Part shown: positions 11,651-22,475 of the stretch, in pieces
Layout of the letters: each line of letters opens with the position of its first letter
Numbering within the stretch: the stretch's first letter is position 1
Assembly: GCA_902728285.1 (NCBI GenBank)
Contig: CACVBU010001140.1
Location: 482,953 to 546,952 of the forward strand
DNA length: 64,000 bases
Source: Clytia hemisphaerica
Taxonomy: Eukaryota; Cnidaria; Hydrozoa; Leptothecata; Clytiidae
Reading direction: 5' to 3'
The notes under the pieces: model-generated
Told to the model about the DNA's origin: nothing
Databases searched by the model: none
What the model saw: only the letters and a program-made list of their open reading frames with translations
Position numbers and translations under genes: made by a program

Positions 11651-12389
11651 CTAAAATTTCAAGGTGTTATATAAACAATAAAATGAAAAGTGGTCATATT
11701 TTATGCTAAATAATTTTAATAATTAACTAACACCTATATGACTCCACTGTTTCATTCTAATCCCATTATCTTAAATATAGTTATGAACTATTTCTGTAAC
11801 CCAGAGAAACTAAAAGGAGACTACAAAATTTAGTACATTAAATCTAAATAATTTTAGACCCGAAAAAAAAACTAATATGTAATCCCTCGGTTGGACTTCG
11901 GCCGATCTCATTAGCTCTTCGTCTGTCTAACTAATCAGTTGTTACTACTTAAATCTGTTATAATGCATACATAGAGCAAAATTATCAATAAAGTCAAATT
12001 GTATGTAAGTATTTGATATCTAAATTTGAGGGATAACCGCACTACTGAGTCTCTATAATGAATAAAATAAGGATTAAACTTTGTTTAACTGACAAATAAC
12101 TGACATTTTTAATGATGCTCTTCTTGTTTATTTAAGGATTATGCAGTCTTGAATAGTCTACATTCCTGTTGTTTAGAAATTCTTAACAACACTGCTACCT
12201 CGCTAACCAACAATACCATATTTACTTGCAAGAGAAGAAAAATTTATTTAAAAATAAAAGAAAGCTTTCAATCAATTAAATTTAAGAAACCAAACCGTCA
12301 AAATTATAAGTACACACTTTATTATAAGCAACCTGGCTTGGAGTGAAATATATTATATATATATTAAAATATATCAAAATAATAAATTT
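11651..12389. other. No gene recognised
   Basis: AT-rich sequence with a short AT dinucleotide run at 12345-12375. The open frame 12149-12346 has low-complexity composition and no supporting borders. Confidence 0.5.
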
Positions 12390-13522
12390 GACGTCAGAAG
12401 AGATCAGTCGCGCTCTTCGTTTTTTTTTAATGGAGAATTTTTAATAAAAAACAAAAACATGAAAAAAAAAGACCAAATTTCAACAAAAAACGGTATCACC
12501 TAGCAGAATTTCAACAAGAGATGAAATCGAAAATGTTGCAAATCGACGTACAGAACAAAATCGCATAAAAGATGACGACAAAATGAGATTAGAATATCAT
12601 AAATGTCAACGAACACTGCATTATGCATGCACAGGACTACCATCTTACCAAATACAAATGTTCCTGAATAAAGGCTATCGAAAATATCAATGCATAAATT
12701 GCTGTTCCATCGATCAAGAGCTACACCGAAAAATCAGAGAAAATCAAAAGCTGCACACATAGCCGTAAAGAAATTGAAGCGTGCGAAAATATCATCAAGG
12801 TGAAAAACGAGAATGAAATGAAGTTGAATGTTGCAGTTAAAGAATTGCAAGCTAGATGTCAGGGATACGTTAAAGAAAGGAACCATGTTACCGATACAAT
12901 CCAAGCTCAATTTTTAGCGCTGGAAACTAAACTTACCACTAAAATCGAAGATACAATGAATGCGAAACCTACAGATAACAAAATAAAAACAAATTCAAAG
13001 AAAAGTTTTGCCGAAATCACGAAAACCAATGACGAGTTAAATATATCCAGCATGAAACAAATACTTCGCAGCGAAAAGGTCGAAGAACAAATGGAAGAAC
13101 AGGGAAAGCAATCAAGGGAAGCTAACATCATCATCCATGGAGTGGAAGAGAATGGCAATAGAGATGAAAATGATTTCGTAAACGAACTCCTAAACGACGT
13201 TAAAATAAATACAGAGCCAACTTACGTCTCCCGTGTTGGTAAAGAATCAAATCGTACACGACCAATCAAAGTTGTATTTAATGGCGGGCATGTAAAATAC
13301 AAATTTATGAGAAACTTAAGAGAATTAAAGCAGCACGACAAGTACGCCAACATGAGCATCACAGACGATTTAACAATAATGGAAAGAGACCAAGTAAAAG
13401 AATGGAGAAGTAAAGCAAACGAGAGAAATCGAGCTTTGTAATAAACCAAACCAATGTATGAGCGATTTATAGAGGCCCGTGTGCATGGCCTGGAAATCTG
13501 TAAAACGTTATTATTACTATAT
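12390..13522 (+). mobile_element. ORF1-only (half-LINE) retroposon, copy 1
   Basis: About 1.13 kb containing a zinc-finger segment, a coiled-coil plus RNA-binding ORF1 and a short tail ending in a TTATTATTA-type microsatellite. No endonuclease or RT follows. The tail (TAGAGGCCCGTGTGC, GGCCTG, then TTATTA) closely matches the tail of a second element at 22476-23625 that has the same layout and almost the same length, whereas the full-length LINEs here end in quite different tails. The 5' edge is approximate. Confidence 0.6.
12573..13443 (+). pseudogene. LINE ORF1 protein: PHD-like finger plus RNA-binding domain
   Basis: A degenerate Cys/His finger (LHYACTGLPSYQIQMF, then QCINCCSIDQE) ends at a stop near 12761; the first zinc ligand pair is damaged, with Tyr where a Cys is expected in EYHKC. 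A second frame, 12800-13441, gives a charged helical segment (residues 1-90), then NIIIHGVEENGN, SRVGKESNRTRPIKVVF and SITDDLTIMERDQVKEW, the RRM-like domain of CR1/L1-type ORF1 proteins. These proteins bind LINE RNA to form the retrotransposition particle. The reading frame stops about 30 residues before the C-terminal end of the homologue at 22.9-23.6 kb. Confidence 0.7.
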
Positions 13523-13871
13523 TTACAAATTCTAACAGATGGAAATGGTTCCACTCGCCCTGAAATGCATTTTAAGGTATAATAATTGTCAAGGCACCCA
13601 GACATATTTTACATAAATTAGGATGAAAGGCTAACTTGCTACTCTTTCCGCTCCAGAGCTGGTTCACTCACGGGTAGTGAACTCGGTGGCTGGTAACATT
13701 GTGAATGGAGCATTGTAGACTGGAGCATTTACTATATTATTTTGTAAAGATACATTAGTAGTTTTTGCTTTATTGCTGTTTGAACAAATTGCAGTGCTAC
13801 TATCAAGACCAATACAAAACTTTATTGAACAGTGTAACTCAAAAAAGATTTAAAAACTTAGGGTTTCTTAC
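13523..13871. other. No gene recognised
   Basis: Spacer between the ORF1-only retroposon and the next minus-strand exon. I see no repeat or coding signal. Confidence 0.4.
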
Positions 13872-13990
13872 CAATGCTTTGTCAGGCATATTGTTAACTT
13901 CCTTGATCAAGGCTTTTTTGTCAAATGTCAGCTTTTCAGGATCAGGAGAGTGACGCTTTCTTTTTTCAGTTTCAACCTCTTTTAGCTTTC
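13872..13990 (-). CDS. Candidate exon, basic protein
   Basis: Bounded by an acceptor TTTATTCAAG and a donor GTAAGA on the minus strand. It reads KLKEVETEKRKRHSPD and PEKLTFDKKALIKEVN and ends at MPDKAL. The charged, basic composition and good borders support a real exon. Its phase does not fit directly onto the exon at 14115-14279, so an intermediate exon is missing or it belongs to another transcript. Confidence 0.35.
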
Positions 13991-14114
13991 CTTGAATAAA
14001 ACAAACATAAAATTTTATACAAACATACACATAGTAAAAGCCAACCTTATTTAAAAATGAATTGAACTGATATGTGGAGAATTTTCATTAAATTTTAAAT
14101 CTAAATTTTAAATG

Positions 14115-16535
14115 CTACTTATTTGTCTCTACATTAGTGATTGCCGCCACTGCATAAGAAATAATTTTTGCATGTACGTGTGCAGGTTTTATGCAAACAT
14201 ACTTTCCAGCAGACATTCTCAAACCATATGCCACATCACCTTGCTTTTCTTTGTAGTTATTTTCCATGCGCACTTTAACCTGAAAAGTAATATCGAATAC
14301 AATTTTTAACGGTTTCAATGTTAATTCTAAAAATTTTTTTCTCTGCTGACCAATCTCAATTTGTTAATCCAATACAAACACCTCTTTTAAAAAAATATGT
14401 GGATTTGTTGCGGATGCTAAAAATGATTTTTATGATATATATTATCATAGACATTATATAGTAGATAATAGAAATATAATGATTTCATTGGTTTACAGCC
14501 AGTCAATATTGGCTGTTTTGCCCGGCAATGCAATGACTTATTATCAAAACTTCAAAACGTACATAATTGATTACCAGTGCAAATTTCCCGTACACTTTGT
14601 TAATTTTTGTTACATGCAAACTTGCTTGTAAGATACCAATATGACAATGGCAATTTCAAAGATAATTGATGATTCATTGATTAGGTGGTCTTTATTTTGT
14701 TTACAAGTCTGACTTGTTTTGAATGTGTGTTTATAATATACAAACAATTTCAAGACCACAGTACGTTTAACCCTATTTTTATCAGGGGGGGTGTTTTCCA
14801 CCAGGCTGGCACTCTTTTGCTAATAGCTCACTGAAAATTTTTTTAACCACTCTGAAAGTTTTTGACTTTTAATATAATCCTAGTAGCAGCATGTATACCA
14901 AATTTTACGATTATACACCGACCAGATCAGGTTTTATGACTTTTTTGTGCAGGCATATCATAAAATCCACCTAAAACCCTGTAAAATCCCAAAATCTTAA
15001 ATTTAGCATAACTTTTGATCTAGGCATCCAATTGACTTCAAATTTTGACAGGTTTTAGGTATCAATGATAAATTTTAAAAAATATTTTAAAAATTTTCAA
15101 AAACTGCTGACGTCATCATAAATGACGTCATTGTTTTTTGAAAAAATTTACTCATTTTCTGCATGTATTTTAAGCCTCGATTTTATTAGTATATTAAAAA
15201 CCGGCAAATATGTTAAAGATATTCTTTTTGGCTTTTAGAAAATCAAACCAGAATTGAAAAATCTCCATTCGTTCAACTTTAATTGCTATTTTATTGAATA
15301 GTACTTTTTCATTGGTCAGCGATAATTGTGAAACTTTGTGATGACGTCATCACCTTTATGATGACGTCATCAACCCAAATTTTTTTCTATGAACTCCTTT
15401 CATGGTAGAGGACATTTGTGCAAAATTTCAAGTCCATACCGTTTCTAGATCAAAAGTTATGCAAGGCTGGTGGAAAACACCCCCCCTTGAGAATACAAAA
15501 TCCGAAAAAGCCTGATAATAATAGGGTTAACAAAATTCACAAGAAATATTGCCAATCAAGTGAAAAAACAAACAATATGTCAATTGAATAAATTGACTGC
15601 AATCAAATACTGATAAAACATTATTGTATTTCTTTAATTGATTGCATTTGATTTGAGACTAAAGACTCCACGTTTTAGCTTGAGGCTGCGGGGGAGGGAC
15701 ATATTTTCATATTCTGAATAAAGATTTTAAAAAGTATTGAACTGATTCCACTAATGTTGTCATAACCATGTTTTAATTCCGTCAGTCGTGTTCAGGGATT
15801 GGAAAGAGAGAAAAAGATATGATGGCAGTATTGTTGTTTAAATATTATTTTTCTCAGTAAGTAACTAGGCAGAAAAATTGAAAAATTAGGCAGCGATTCT
15901 GTCCTTGCATCTTTCCTAATCTTTGAAAATGACTGACGGAATTAAACCATGGTTTATGACATTACGCAACCTTACGGAAACATACAAAAAATTTATTTTT
16001 GTACCTCACCGAAAGTTGCAAATGTAAATAAATGACTTAGCATGAAACCTGTTTAATGATATCGGATTTAAGTTGACAGTAGCCCATTAACAGATAAAAT
16101 GTATAATAAAAAATCACGCACGTACCTTATTTTCAATATGCCTGGCCATTTTTTTCTTCTCTGCGACTGTTTTCTTTTTTTCCACATCTGCTTCCTCCAC
16201 TTTACACAAAATATCAGTTAATTTTACACCAAAAATCCTTTGGAACTGCTTTTCATCTTTGTCAAGTACAGACGTAGCAGCAACTTTCGCTATTCCATCA
16301 TGTAGCGTTTCAGGAACCGGTATTGTTATCGTAATTTGATTGACAGTATGATTGATATCTGTGGACTCCTGTGTGCAAGGTAAACAATCATTGAGGGTGT
16401 GCAATCCTTTTTGAATAGTCGTCAATGCATTCCAGCATTCAATAGAATACCTTGTTGTGATTTCATTTTTTTGATTTTTTGGAGTTCTTTTGTGATATTC
16501 CAAGAACCGTTTTCTGTACAGCTGAAAGTTATTGG
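14115..16535 (-). CDS. Uncharacterised gene fragment, two in-phase exons
   Basis: The exon 16126-16535 has an acceptor TTTGTCAG and a strong donor GTACGT. It reads FQLYRKRFLEYHKRTP, ITIPVPETLHDGIAKV and a Lys-rich helix (EKKKTVAEKKKMARHI). The exon 14115-14279 has the acceptor CTTTTCAG, joins in phase 0 and reads GDVAYGLRMSAGKYVC and AKIISYAVAAITNV to a TAG stop. The intron between them (about 1.85 kb) contains MITE copy A. A Penelope fragment lies just upstream of the first exon. The function is unknown; MSAGKYVC and YAVAAIT suggest a compact globular domain. Confidence 0.45.
14771..15526. mobile_element. MITE copy A with TGACGTCA motifs, 756 bp
   Basis: The ends are inverted repeats, CCCTATTTTTATCAGG on the left and CCTGATAATAATAGGG on the right, followed inward by GGTGTTTTCCACCAG and CTGGTGGAAAACACC. 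TTAA flanks both ends (14767-14770 and 15527-15530), as in piggyBac-type insertions. Four TGACGTCA palindromes lie inside, near 15108, 15124, 15342 and 15361. It has no coding capacity. A second, inverted copy is at 48896-49618. It lies inside an intron of a candidate minus-strand gene. Confidence 0.85.
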
Positions 16536-16604
16536 CTGACAAATGAGAAAATTGATTGTTGAATCAAAATAAATAAACAACACAAAAATTTGATTTTATT
16601 CAAA

Positions 16605-16645
16605 CAAAGCTTTTCGAGTCTTAACTGCTCATCATCAGGTTAAAA
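16605..16645 (-). ncRNA. Hammerhead-ribozyme-like core next to a Penelope fragment
   Basis: The minus strand reads CCTGATGATGAGCAG, TTAAGA, CTCGAAAAGC: a CTGATGA box, a short hairpin with GAG/CTC stem and a GAAA box in the right order. Penelope-like elements are known to carry hammerhead ribozymes in their terminal repeats, and a GIY-YIG fragment of such an element on the same strand lies about 200 bp upstream. I cannot build a convincing stem III or place the cleavage triplet by eye, so activity is doubtful. Confidence 0.35.
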
Positions 16646-16832
16646 ATGAAATTTCTAGGTTGAAAATGTATCATACAAAAAATTGATTCTAGAATAAAAG
16701 GCTAATTAAAAGGGTCTATTAAAACAATAAAAATAATAAAATAATTTTCAAGGGAGGCAATAAATCGTAAATTAATGGTTAAAACACATTGGGGAAAAGA
16801 TGACGCGAAGAGACGCAATGGGAAATCAATCT

Positions 16833-17216
16833 CTAGTTAATACCATTCCTAAATAATTGTAATTTTTTAATGTCTTTTTTATCATTAATTGATGGCTTTA
16901 AAGTCATTATAAAATACGCTTCCAGGATCTTCCTTTTTCTTGCAAATGACGGGGCTTTGCTAATGACTTTCCAAGTAAATGAATGGTCTGGATTTTCGAT
17001 TAGATGTTTTGAAGGTTCTGATCTTCCTGAATTGCCATTGTGTTCCTTCCATCTTGTTTCGGCATTTCGGGTAGTTTCCCAATGTATACTGCTTTGCAAG
17101 AACATTCACCTTTGTAAATAACATTACTTGGATTACGAACTTTATCTTTCACGCGAAATAAACTTCTCAATTTAGAAAAAGGAAGATCCTGGAAGTATTA
17201 TTATTTAGGAATGGTA
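16833..17216 (-). mobile_element. Penelope-like element fragment with GIY-YIG endonuclease
   Basis: On the minus strand from about 17173 the frame reads RSLFRVKDKVRNPSNV, then CSCKAVYIG, the GIY-YIG core, then after an indel TTRNAETRWKEH, KHLIENPDHSFTWKV, RKILEAYFIMTLKPS and LFRNGI to the stop. This is the C-terminal nuclease domain of a Penelope-like retroelement; the RT part is absent. The 20 bases at 17174-17193 are an exact reverse complement of 16921-16940, and 17199-17216 repeats 16841-16857 in inverse, so the 5' end of the fragment is an inverted partial copy of its own 3' region. Confidence 0.75.
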
Positions 17217-17628
17217 TGTTTCATCAATCACCATCCATCAAATCAAAGTTTACAAAAGTACAAAGGGGGGGGGGTCGCACATAAAAATTATAGCATGCTT
17301 TATTCTATTGCCATGGAAATGAAAATCATAAGCACGAATTTGATGTGCGACCACTTTTTACTTTGTTTAATTCTATTGTTTTTGATGTTTTCGTGCTTTA
17401 AAAATTATAGCGTGGTTCAAACCACCCTTTATGCGTGCTTTAGGCTGTTTCGAGAGAAGTTTGATAATAGACCTTTTGTTGATAAAAGTAAATAAACCTG
17501 AACTGAATTGGCTCACATGCCGTGTGCAAATTGAAAATATTTTTGACCTTTCATTCGTGTTTTTTTAAAGACAGAAAGAAGAGTGTAGAAGAAGTGCAGT
17601 TATTTGTGAAGTTAAATTTGAAATTGTT

Positions 17629-17855
17629 ATGTCTGATACACCGCATTCCAATTCTTTGATGATGTATGAGAGTTACATACATCAATTTCGATTACAATTT
17701 GGAATTGGTGTTGCACCTCCTACTTACAGTGAATTTCTAATCTATTATCCACAACTTGGACAGCAGCAGCGAGCTCAACAAAGAGCTCCATTATCATCAA
17801 TTCCACAGCCAGTAGCACAACAATCAGCAGTGATTCAACAACAGCAGTCTGAAGT
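17629..17855 (+). pseudogene. Harbinger second protein, N-terminal part
   Basis: An ATG starts MSDTPHSNSLMMYESY, continues VAPPTYSEFLIYYPQ and then a Gln-rich stretch (GQQQRAQQRA and VIQQQQ). After about codon 75 the plus-strand frame is simply antisense to the transposase, marking the deletion point. Harbinger elements usually encode a second, DNA-binding (Myb/SANT-like) protein opposite the transposase; this piece would be its N-terminus, but no Myb helix is present in the retained part. Confidence 0.5.
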
Positions 17856-18525
17856 AATCCACTCGACTTTCGCTGTCAGGTTTGAGAATCTCCATGTGGG
17901 TCCCATCAATAGCTCCGACTACCTGTGGCAATTCACACCTAGCACTCTCATGGAATTTTTCGATTGCGATAGCAGTTTCTAGTTCTGTCTCGGGAAAGTG
18001 AATGAATTCTCTGGTATGTCGTAGGAGTGGAATTACAAAGTCTTGATTTATTTCAACAATTGTAGTTTTTCCCACCCCAAATGTTTTGGAAACAGTTCTG
18101 TAAGAGGCTCCATTAGAGAGGCGCCAAATGGAAACAGCCACCCTCTTTTCTACAGGGATTGATCGACGATAAGTTGTATCACGCCTTTCCATTTCAGCAC
18201 GAACCAATTCAACGATAAATTCAAATGTCTCAGGTCTCATGCGAAACTCTTTGTACCAGAATTCAGAAAATATCTGATTGTTTCTATTTTCCCACATGAT
18301 TTCAAACCAATTTTGCTGGTAGTCTTGAGCCCAATAACGTGGAGCATTAGAGTTTGTAATCCCAAGTAACATACAGTTTTGCATTTGTAATAGGTTAGAC
18401 CGCAGCCTTGTGGTAACAGCACGATACATCATGATAAAGTTGGAAAATTTTCTTCTTGATCGCCTTTGCGCATTTTTTCTGTTATAATTCCACCACAGAA
18501 GAAAAAACAGTCTTTCTCCCTCCAT
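17850..18525 (-). pseudogene. Harbinger transposase (HARBI1-like), C-terminus deleted
   Basis: Starts at a true ATG (MEGERLFFLLWWN). A DNA-binding helical part (EFRMRPETFEFIVELV, VAVSIWRLSNGASYRT, SKTFGVGKTTIVEIN) is followed by LPQVVGAIDGTHMEI with the first catalytic Asp of the DDE triad, then SESRVDYF. The family is about 350-400 residues long; this copy is cut at about residue 222, before the second Asp and the Glu. The tail of the open frame after that is read from the other gene's Gln codons. It cannot catalyse transposition, but its ends could be mobilised in trans. Confidence 0.85.
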
Positions 18526-18658
18526 GGCAAATTTAAAAAGACGCTGTTATTTACAATTCACTCTTGTGATGTCGCCGACTTTTCGTATAATTTTTAACGC
18601 TCCAAGGAAACCCCCAAAAATAAAGCAAGCTTTAATTTTTATGTGCGACCCCCCCCCC

Positions 18659-20307
18659 AAAATATAATTAAAAAAAAAAGTTCAAAAGTCACGTCCGTCT
18701 TCGATCAAAAAAAATGTTTTCAATATCGTTTCACTGAATTTGTCTCTCTGTATCTGTGAAAAAAATTCCCGCCAGTAACTATTTGTCAGCTGGGCCGGTA
18801 GCGAAAATAATTCAGGGGTAAAAAAAACACGCATGTTAAATAAATGCGCGAAATGGGACCAGTTCTGCCCTACAAACAGGTATAAAAATTATATTGTTAG
18901 CTCGAGAATTACTCACTTGTGTTAAAAAGGACTGTGTGGAAAATTTAAACGAGTTTTAAACTTCGTATTTTTTACAAAAAGCACAAATGCAAACCCCCGG
19001 TTTTTAAGAAAAAAGTATATAATGACGTCATTAACGTATTATTAATTTTCGACACAGTTATCTTTGAAAAGCCAATTATGACTACAGTTAGCAGATGGTG
19101 GGTACAAATATTTACGGTAAAATTTAGACATGCCGTAACTCGCTCAAGAATTTTAAAACAAATTCGAAATGATTCATAAAAAGAAAGGTTTTTACTTCTT
19201 GTTTCTTTTAAAGAGTTTCTATTGTCTGAAAATTACAGCTGACAAGAATCATTTTTTCACTTTTTCTTTGAAACAGAAAATTTCCCAAGCTTCTTCTTTC
19301 ACGCAGATTTACAGCTGTCAAATATAGTGCACTATAAGGGTTAGGTAAATCGAGAGAAAATGCAATGAAAGGGTACCTTTTCAGCAATATTGAAATGCAC
19401 TGTTAGGATACGATTTTGAAAAGTAGATTTTGCGCGGCACATACCGTCGTTTTGAAATTGAGTGGTACGCTCCCCAGATTTTATATCTTATTTTGCTAAA
19501 GCCATACAGAGATGAGCCTGAGATGTTGACATGAGTTGACCCAGGCGAAGGTTCATTCACTTGCCAAAGTGAAATGCTTCGAGTGGGAATCGAACCTTAT
19601 GAGTGTCCCCCCTGAATTTATTAAAGGCAAATGATACTACTCAAGTTAAACCCAATGAAATGCTAAATTCCCATGAATATGCTCTCGCAAATAAGAAGTT
19701 CCAGCAAAAAAACTTTTCTTAACTCGAGCTTTATCATTCTCTTCATGTTTTTCATTTTTAGTGATGTGGCGATAGATTCACTAGCATTTCACTCCAAAGA
19801 AAAATTCATTCAAGCAATACGAAATTCATCGACTCAAGGTCCCCATCTAATAAAGTAAAACCACTGGTTGCAACAAAACGATTATATTTCACTCCAAAAA
19901 GAAGCTGCCTATTTTCACAAACCTAATTACTGGGTTTTAAGCCGAGAGGTGGGTAGTCAATCATAATTCATCATTTTTTTATGACAAAGTGCTTGTCATT
20001 TAAAAAAGACAAATATCTATTCAAACTCCGCTTGGCACTTTTATTATTCTCTGTAAAAATGATTTGAAAATGGATTTTATCACAGGGAATGTTACAGGTC
20101 TAAGTACAGTATAATATCAAAAGCAGTTTAATTTGGGACAATAATCTCAAATTGAAAAATTATTTTCAAATCTACTCAATTTTGAAATATTTACAGTTGT
20201 GGAAACTCTAGCGAGGAGAAACATTTTGATGAGATATTGTTAAGGTAATCAGGTTTCCTTCAAGTGGTTTCTCTTTTGCTTTAGTGCTGCCTGCATTGAT
20301 GGCGAAA
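18659..20307. other. No gene recognised
   Basis: AT-rich interval. At 19585-19596 the minus strand has a perfect tRNA-type B-box (GGTTCGATTCCC) without a matching A-box upstream. At about 19126-19151 lies AGACATGCCGTAACTC, resembling the end of the palindromic MITE at 62335-63023. No CDS is supported. Confidence 0.45.
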
Positions 20308-20391
20308 ATTTACAAAAATCTGGTATTTTTTACTAAAGAATTAAGCTCCCACAAACGCTACCATCATCTTCTGCCACCAAAATCAACAACA

Positions 20392-21445
20392 ATGGATGAG
20401 GATCCACCCAGTGATATATCATCCATTGACATAACATCAACAGAGACTCCACCAAAGTGTACAACTGCAAATTGCTTCGTTCCAGACGAAGCAAACACCC
20501 TTAAATGCTCCATGGTAAAATGTTCTCGTTTAGTTCATTTCAAATGCTCTAAACTACCAGCATACCAAGTTCAAATACACTTAAACAATCAAACCCTGAA
20601 ACGCAACAAAGCAACCTTCATCTGCTCAAACTGTGTAGACATCTCAAAGGATATAGAATCATTATGTATGGAGAGCGACCAAGAATATTTGAAAAAATAT
20701 CATATATGAGCGTGATCGAACGATCAAAGATTACCAAAAGAAAGTGAAAACTCTTAAAACAAAGAATAAGAGCCTAGAAAACGAGTCGTACACTGTAGAT
20801 GACTTCGAAAAAAAAATTAAAGAACAAATCGACACCCTAGGAGAAAGTATCAAAACTTCGATCCTTCAAGAAATCCAGTCATCACTAACGAAAGTAGTGG
20901 ATCAGGTGACAGAAGTCAAAACCTATGCTAGTGCTACCAAAGCCTCCACTCCGAATGGCTTAAAAACAATCGTTAAAGAAGCTAGGTATGAGGAAATGAA
21001 AGAGAAGCGTGATCATGATAACCGATCGAAAAACATCATCATTCAGGGAGTAACTGAAAACACACCTGAACAAACAGAAATCGCTGACAGAGCCTTTGTT
21101 GATACCCTAATTGAAACGATCAAAATACCAAAACCAAACATGAGAGCCATCTCAAGAATCGGTACTCAAGCCACCGATAAAAAACGACCAATTAAAGTTG
21201 TGCTTGGTACAGAAAAAGAAAAGATGACAGTTCTGCGCAACCTATCCGCACTGAAAGATAACGAGGAATATAAAGGAATCATCATAACGGAAGACCTAAC
21301 ACCAACAGAAAGGTCTGTCCTTAAAGAATGGACGGAAAAAGCAAAAAATCTCAACTCCGATTCATCTGCAGTAGTACATAGAGTCCGAGGTGATTCAAAA
21401 AACGGATACTACATCAAGAAGTTTTCAAAAAGCCAACGTCAGTAA
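20392..21445 (+). pseudogene. LINE 3 ORF1 protein: PHD-like finger, coiled coil, RRM
   Basis: The best start is the ATG at 20392 (MDEDPPSDISSIDITS); upstream in-frame codons lack an ATG in context. A Cys-rich finger follows (LKCSMVKCSRLVHFKC, FICSNCVDI), complete with paired Cys and His. A stop at 20707 (after KKYHI) and a change of frame interrupt it. The frame from 20744 gives a coiled coil (KIKEQIDTLGESIK), NIIIQGVTENTPEQ, RAISRIGTQATDKKRP, IIITEDLTPTERSVLKEW and a basic C-terminus ending KSQRQ. It is the RNA-binding partner of ORF2. Confidence 0.75.
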
Positions 21446-22475
21446 TATCTGTTGCTGCAAACAAACAATTAAATAAAAATAAAGAAACAACAAAAATAGA
21501 CGATACATTACCCGAACACAAAACATCACCAACAACTGATAACATGCCACAAACCAATGACAAAGCAAGTACGAACTTTGACATCACATTGATTCATCAA
21601 CAAGACGGACATGAACAACAAGACGAACATGAACAACGAGACGGACAGGAACAACGAGACGGACAGGAACAGCGAGTCGGACAGGAACAGCAAGAAGACA
21701 ACATGCACAGGTATGATGTAGATTCTCCAATGCTTAATAGAGAGCTTGAACTTGAAAAACTTAAAGATCTTCGTAAGCAAAACTGTAAGAAAGTACTTAT
21801 TGGTCAACTAAATCTCAACTCAATAAGGAATAAAATTGAAAATTTATCAGCTATAGTATTAGGAAATCTAGTTATACTTTTGGTTTCTGAAACCAAATTG
21901 AACGATAATTTCACAACTAATCAGTTTGAAATAGAAGGTTTTGAGGAACCGCGTCGTTTGGATAGACCTAAAAACGATGGAGGTGGCGGCCTTTTGCTTT
22001 ATGTAAGAATCGGATTACCATCTAAGTTAATAAGATCTGAAAATACGTATGAAGGCATGTTTGTTAAGGTAACAATTAATAAACAAAAATGGCTGATATG
22101 TTGTTCCTATAACTCACATTTAAATAACATCAACGAGCACCTAGAAAAGCTGCAAATTAGCATAGATGTGATAGATATCGATTATAACAACATTCTGGTT
22201 GTAGGAGACTTGAATTGTGAAATTGGGAATCAGCCTTTGGTTGATTTTTGTGAGGGGTTAAATCTCAAAGCTATGATTAACTCACCAACCTGTTTTAAAA
22301 ATCCTGATAGGCCAACTTGCATTGACCATATGCTCACAAATAAGCCAAATCATTTTCAGAAAACTGCTTACACTATTACCACTGGAATATCGGAAGATGA
22401 CTCTAATAATCCTAAATGAAAACTTTGAGAAATTGCCACCGAAAACAATCAGATACCGATCTTACAGGACATTCA

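Larger units (their letters stand above)
17265..18658. mobile_element. PIF/Harbinger transposon, internally deleted, 1.39 kb
   Basis: Terminal inverted repeats of about 38 bp begin with a G-run followed by TCGCACATAAAAATTA on the left (17265-17310) and its complement on the right (18621-18658). The flanking bases allow a 3-bp AAA duplication, but the G-run makes the edge uncertain. Two genes face each other: a Gln-rich ORF on the plus strand and a HARBI1-type transposase on the minus strand. Both are cut at about 17850, where the middle of the autonomous element has been deleted. Confidence 0.85.

Noticed and set aside
17824-17982. C-terminal residues of the Harbinger minus-strand frame after SESRVDYF, and of the plus-strand frame after the Gln-run
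   Set aside because: Past the deletion point each frame only reads the complement of the other gene, so neither tail is real protein.
19585-19596. tRNA gene or tRNA-derived SINE suggested by a B-box
   Set aside because: GGTTCGATTCCC matches well, but there is no A-box, no cloverleaf and no flanking duplication or tail.
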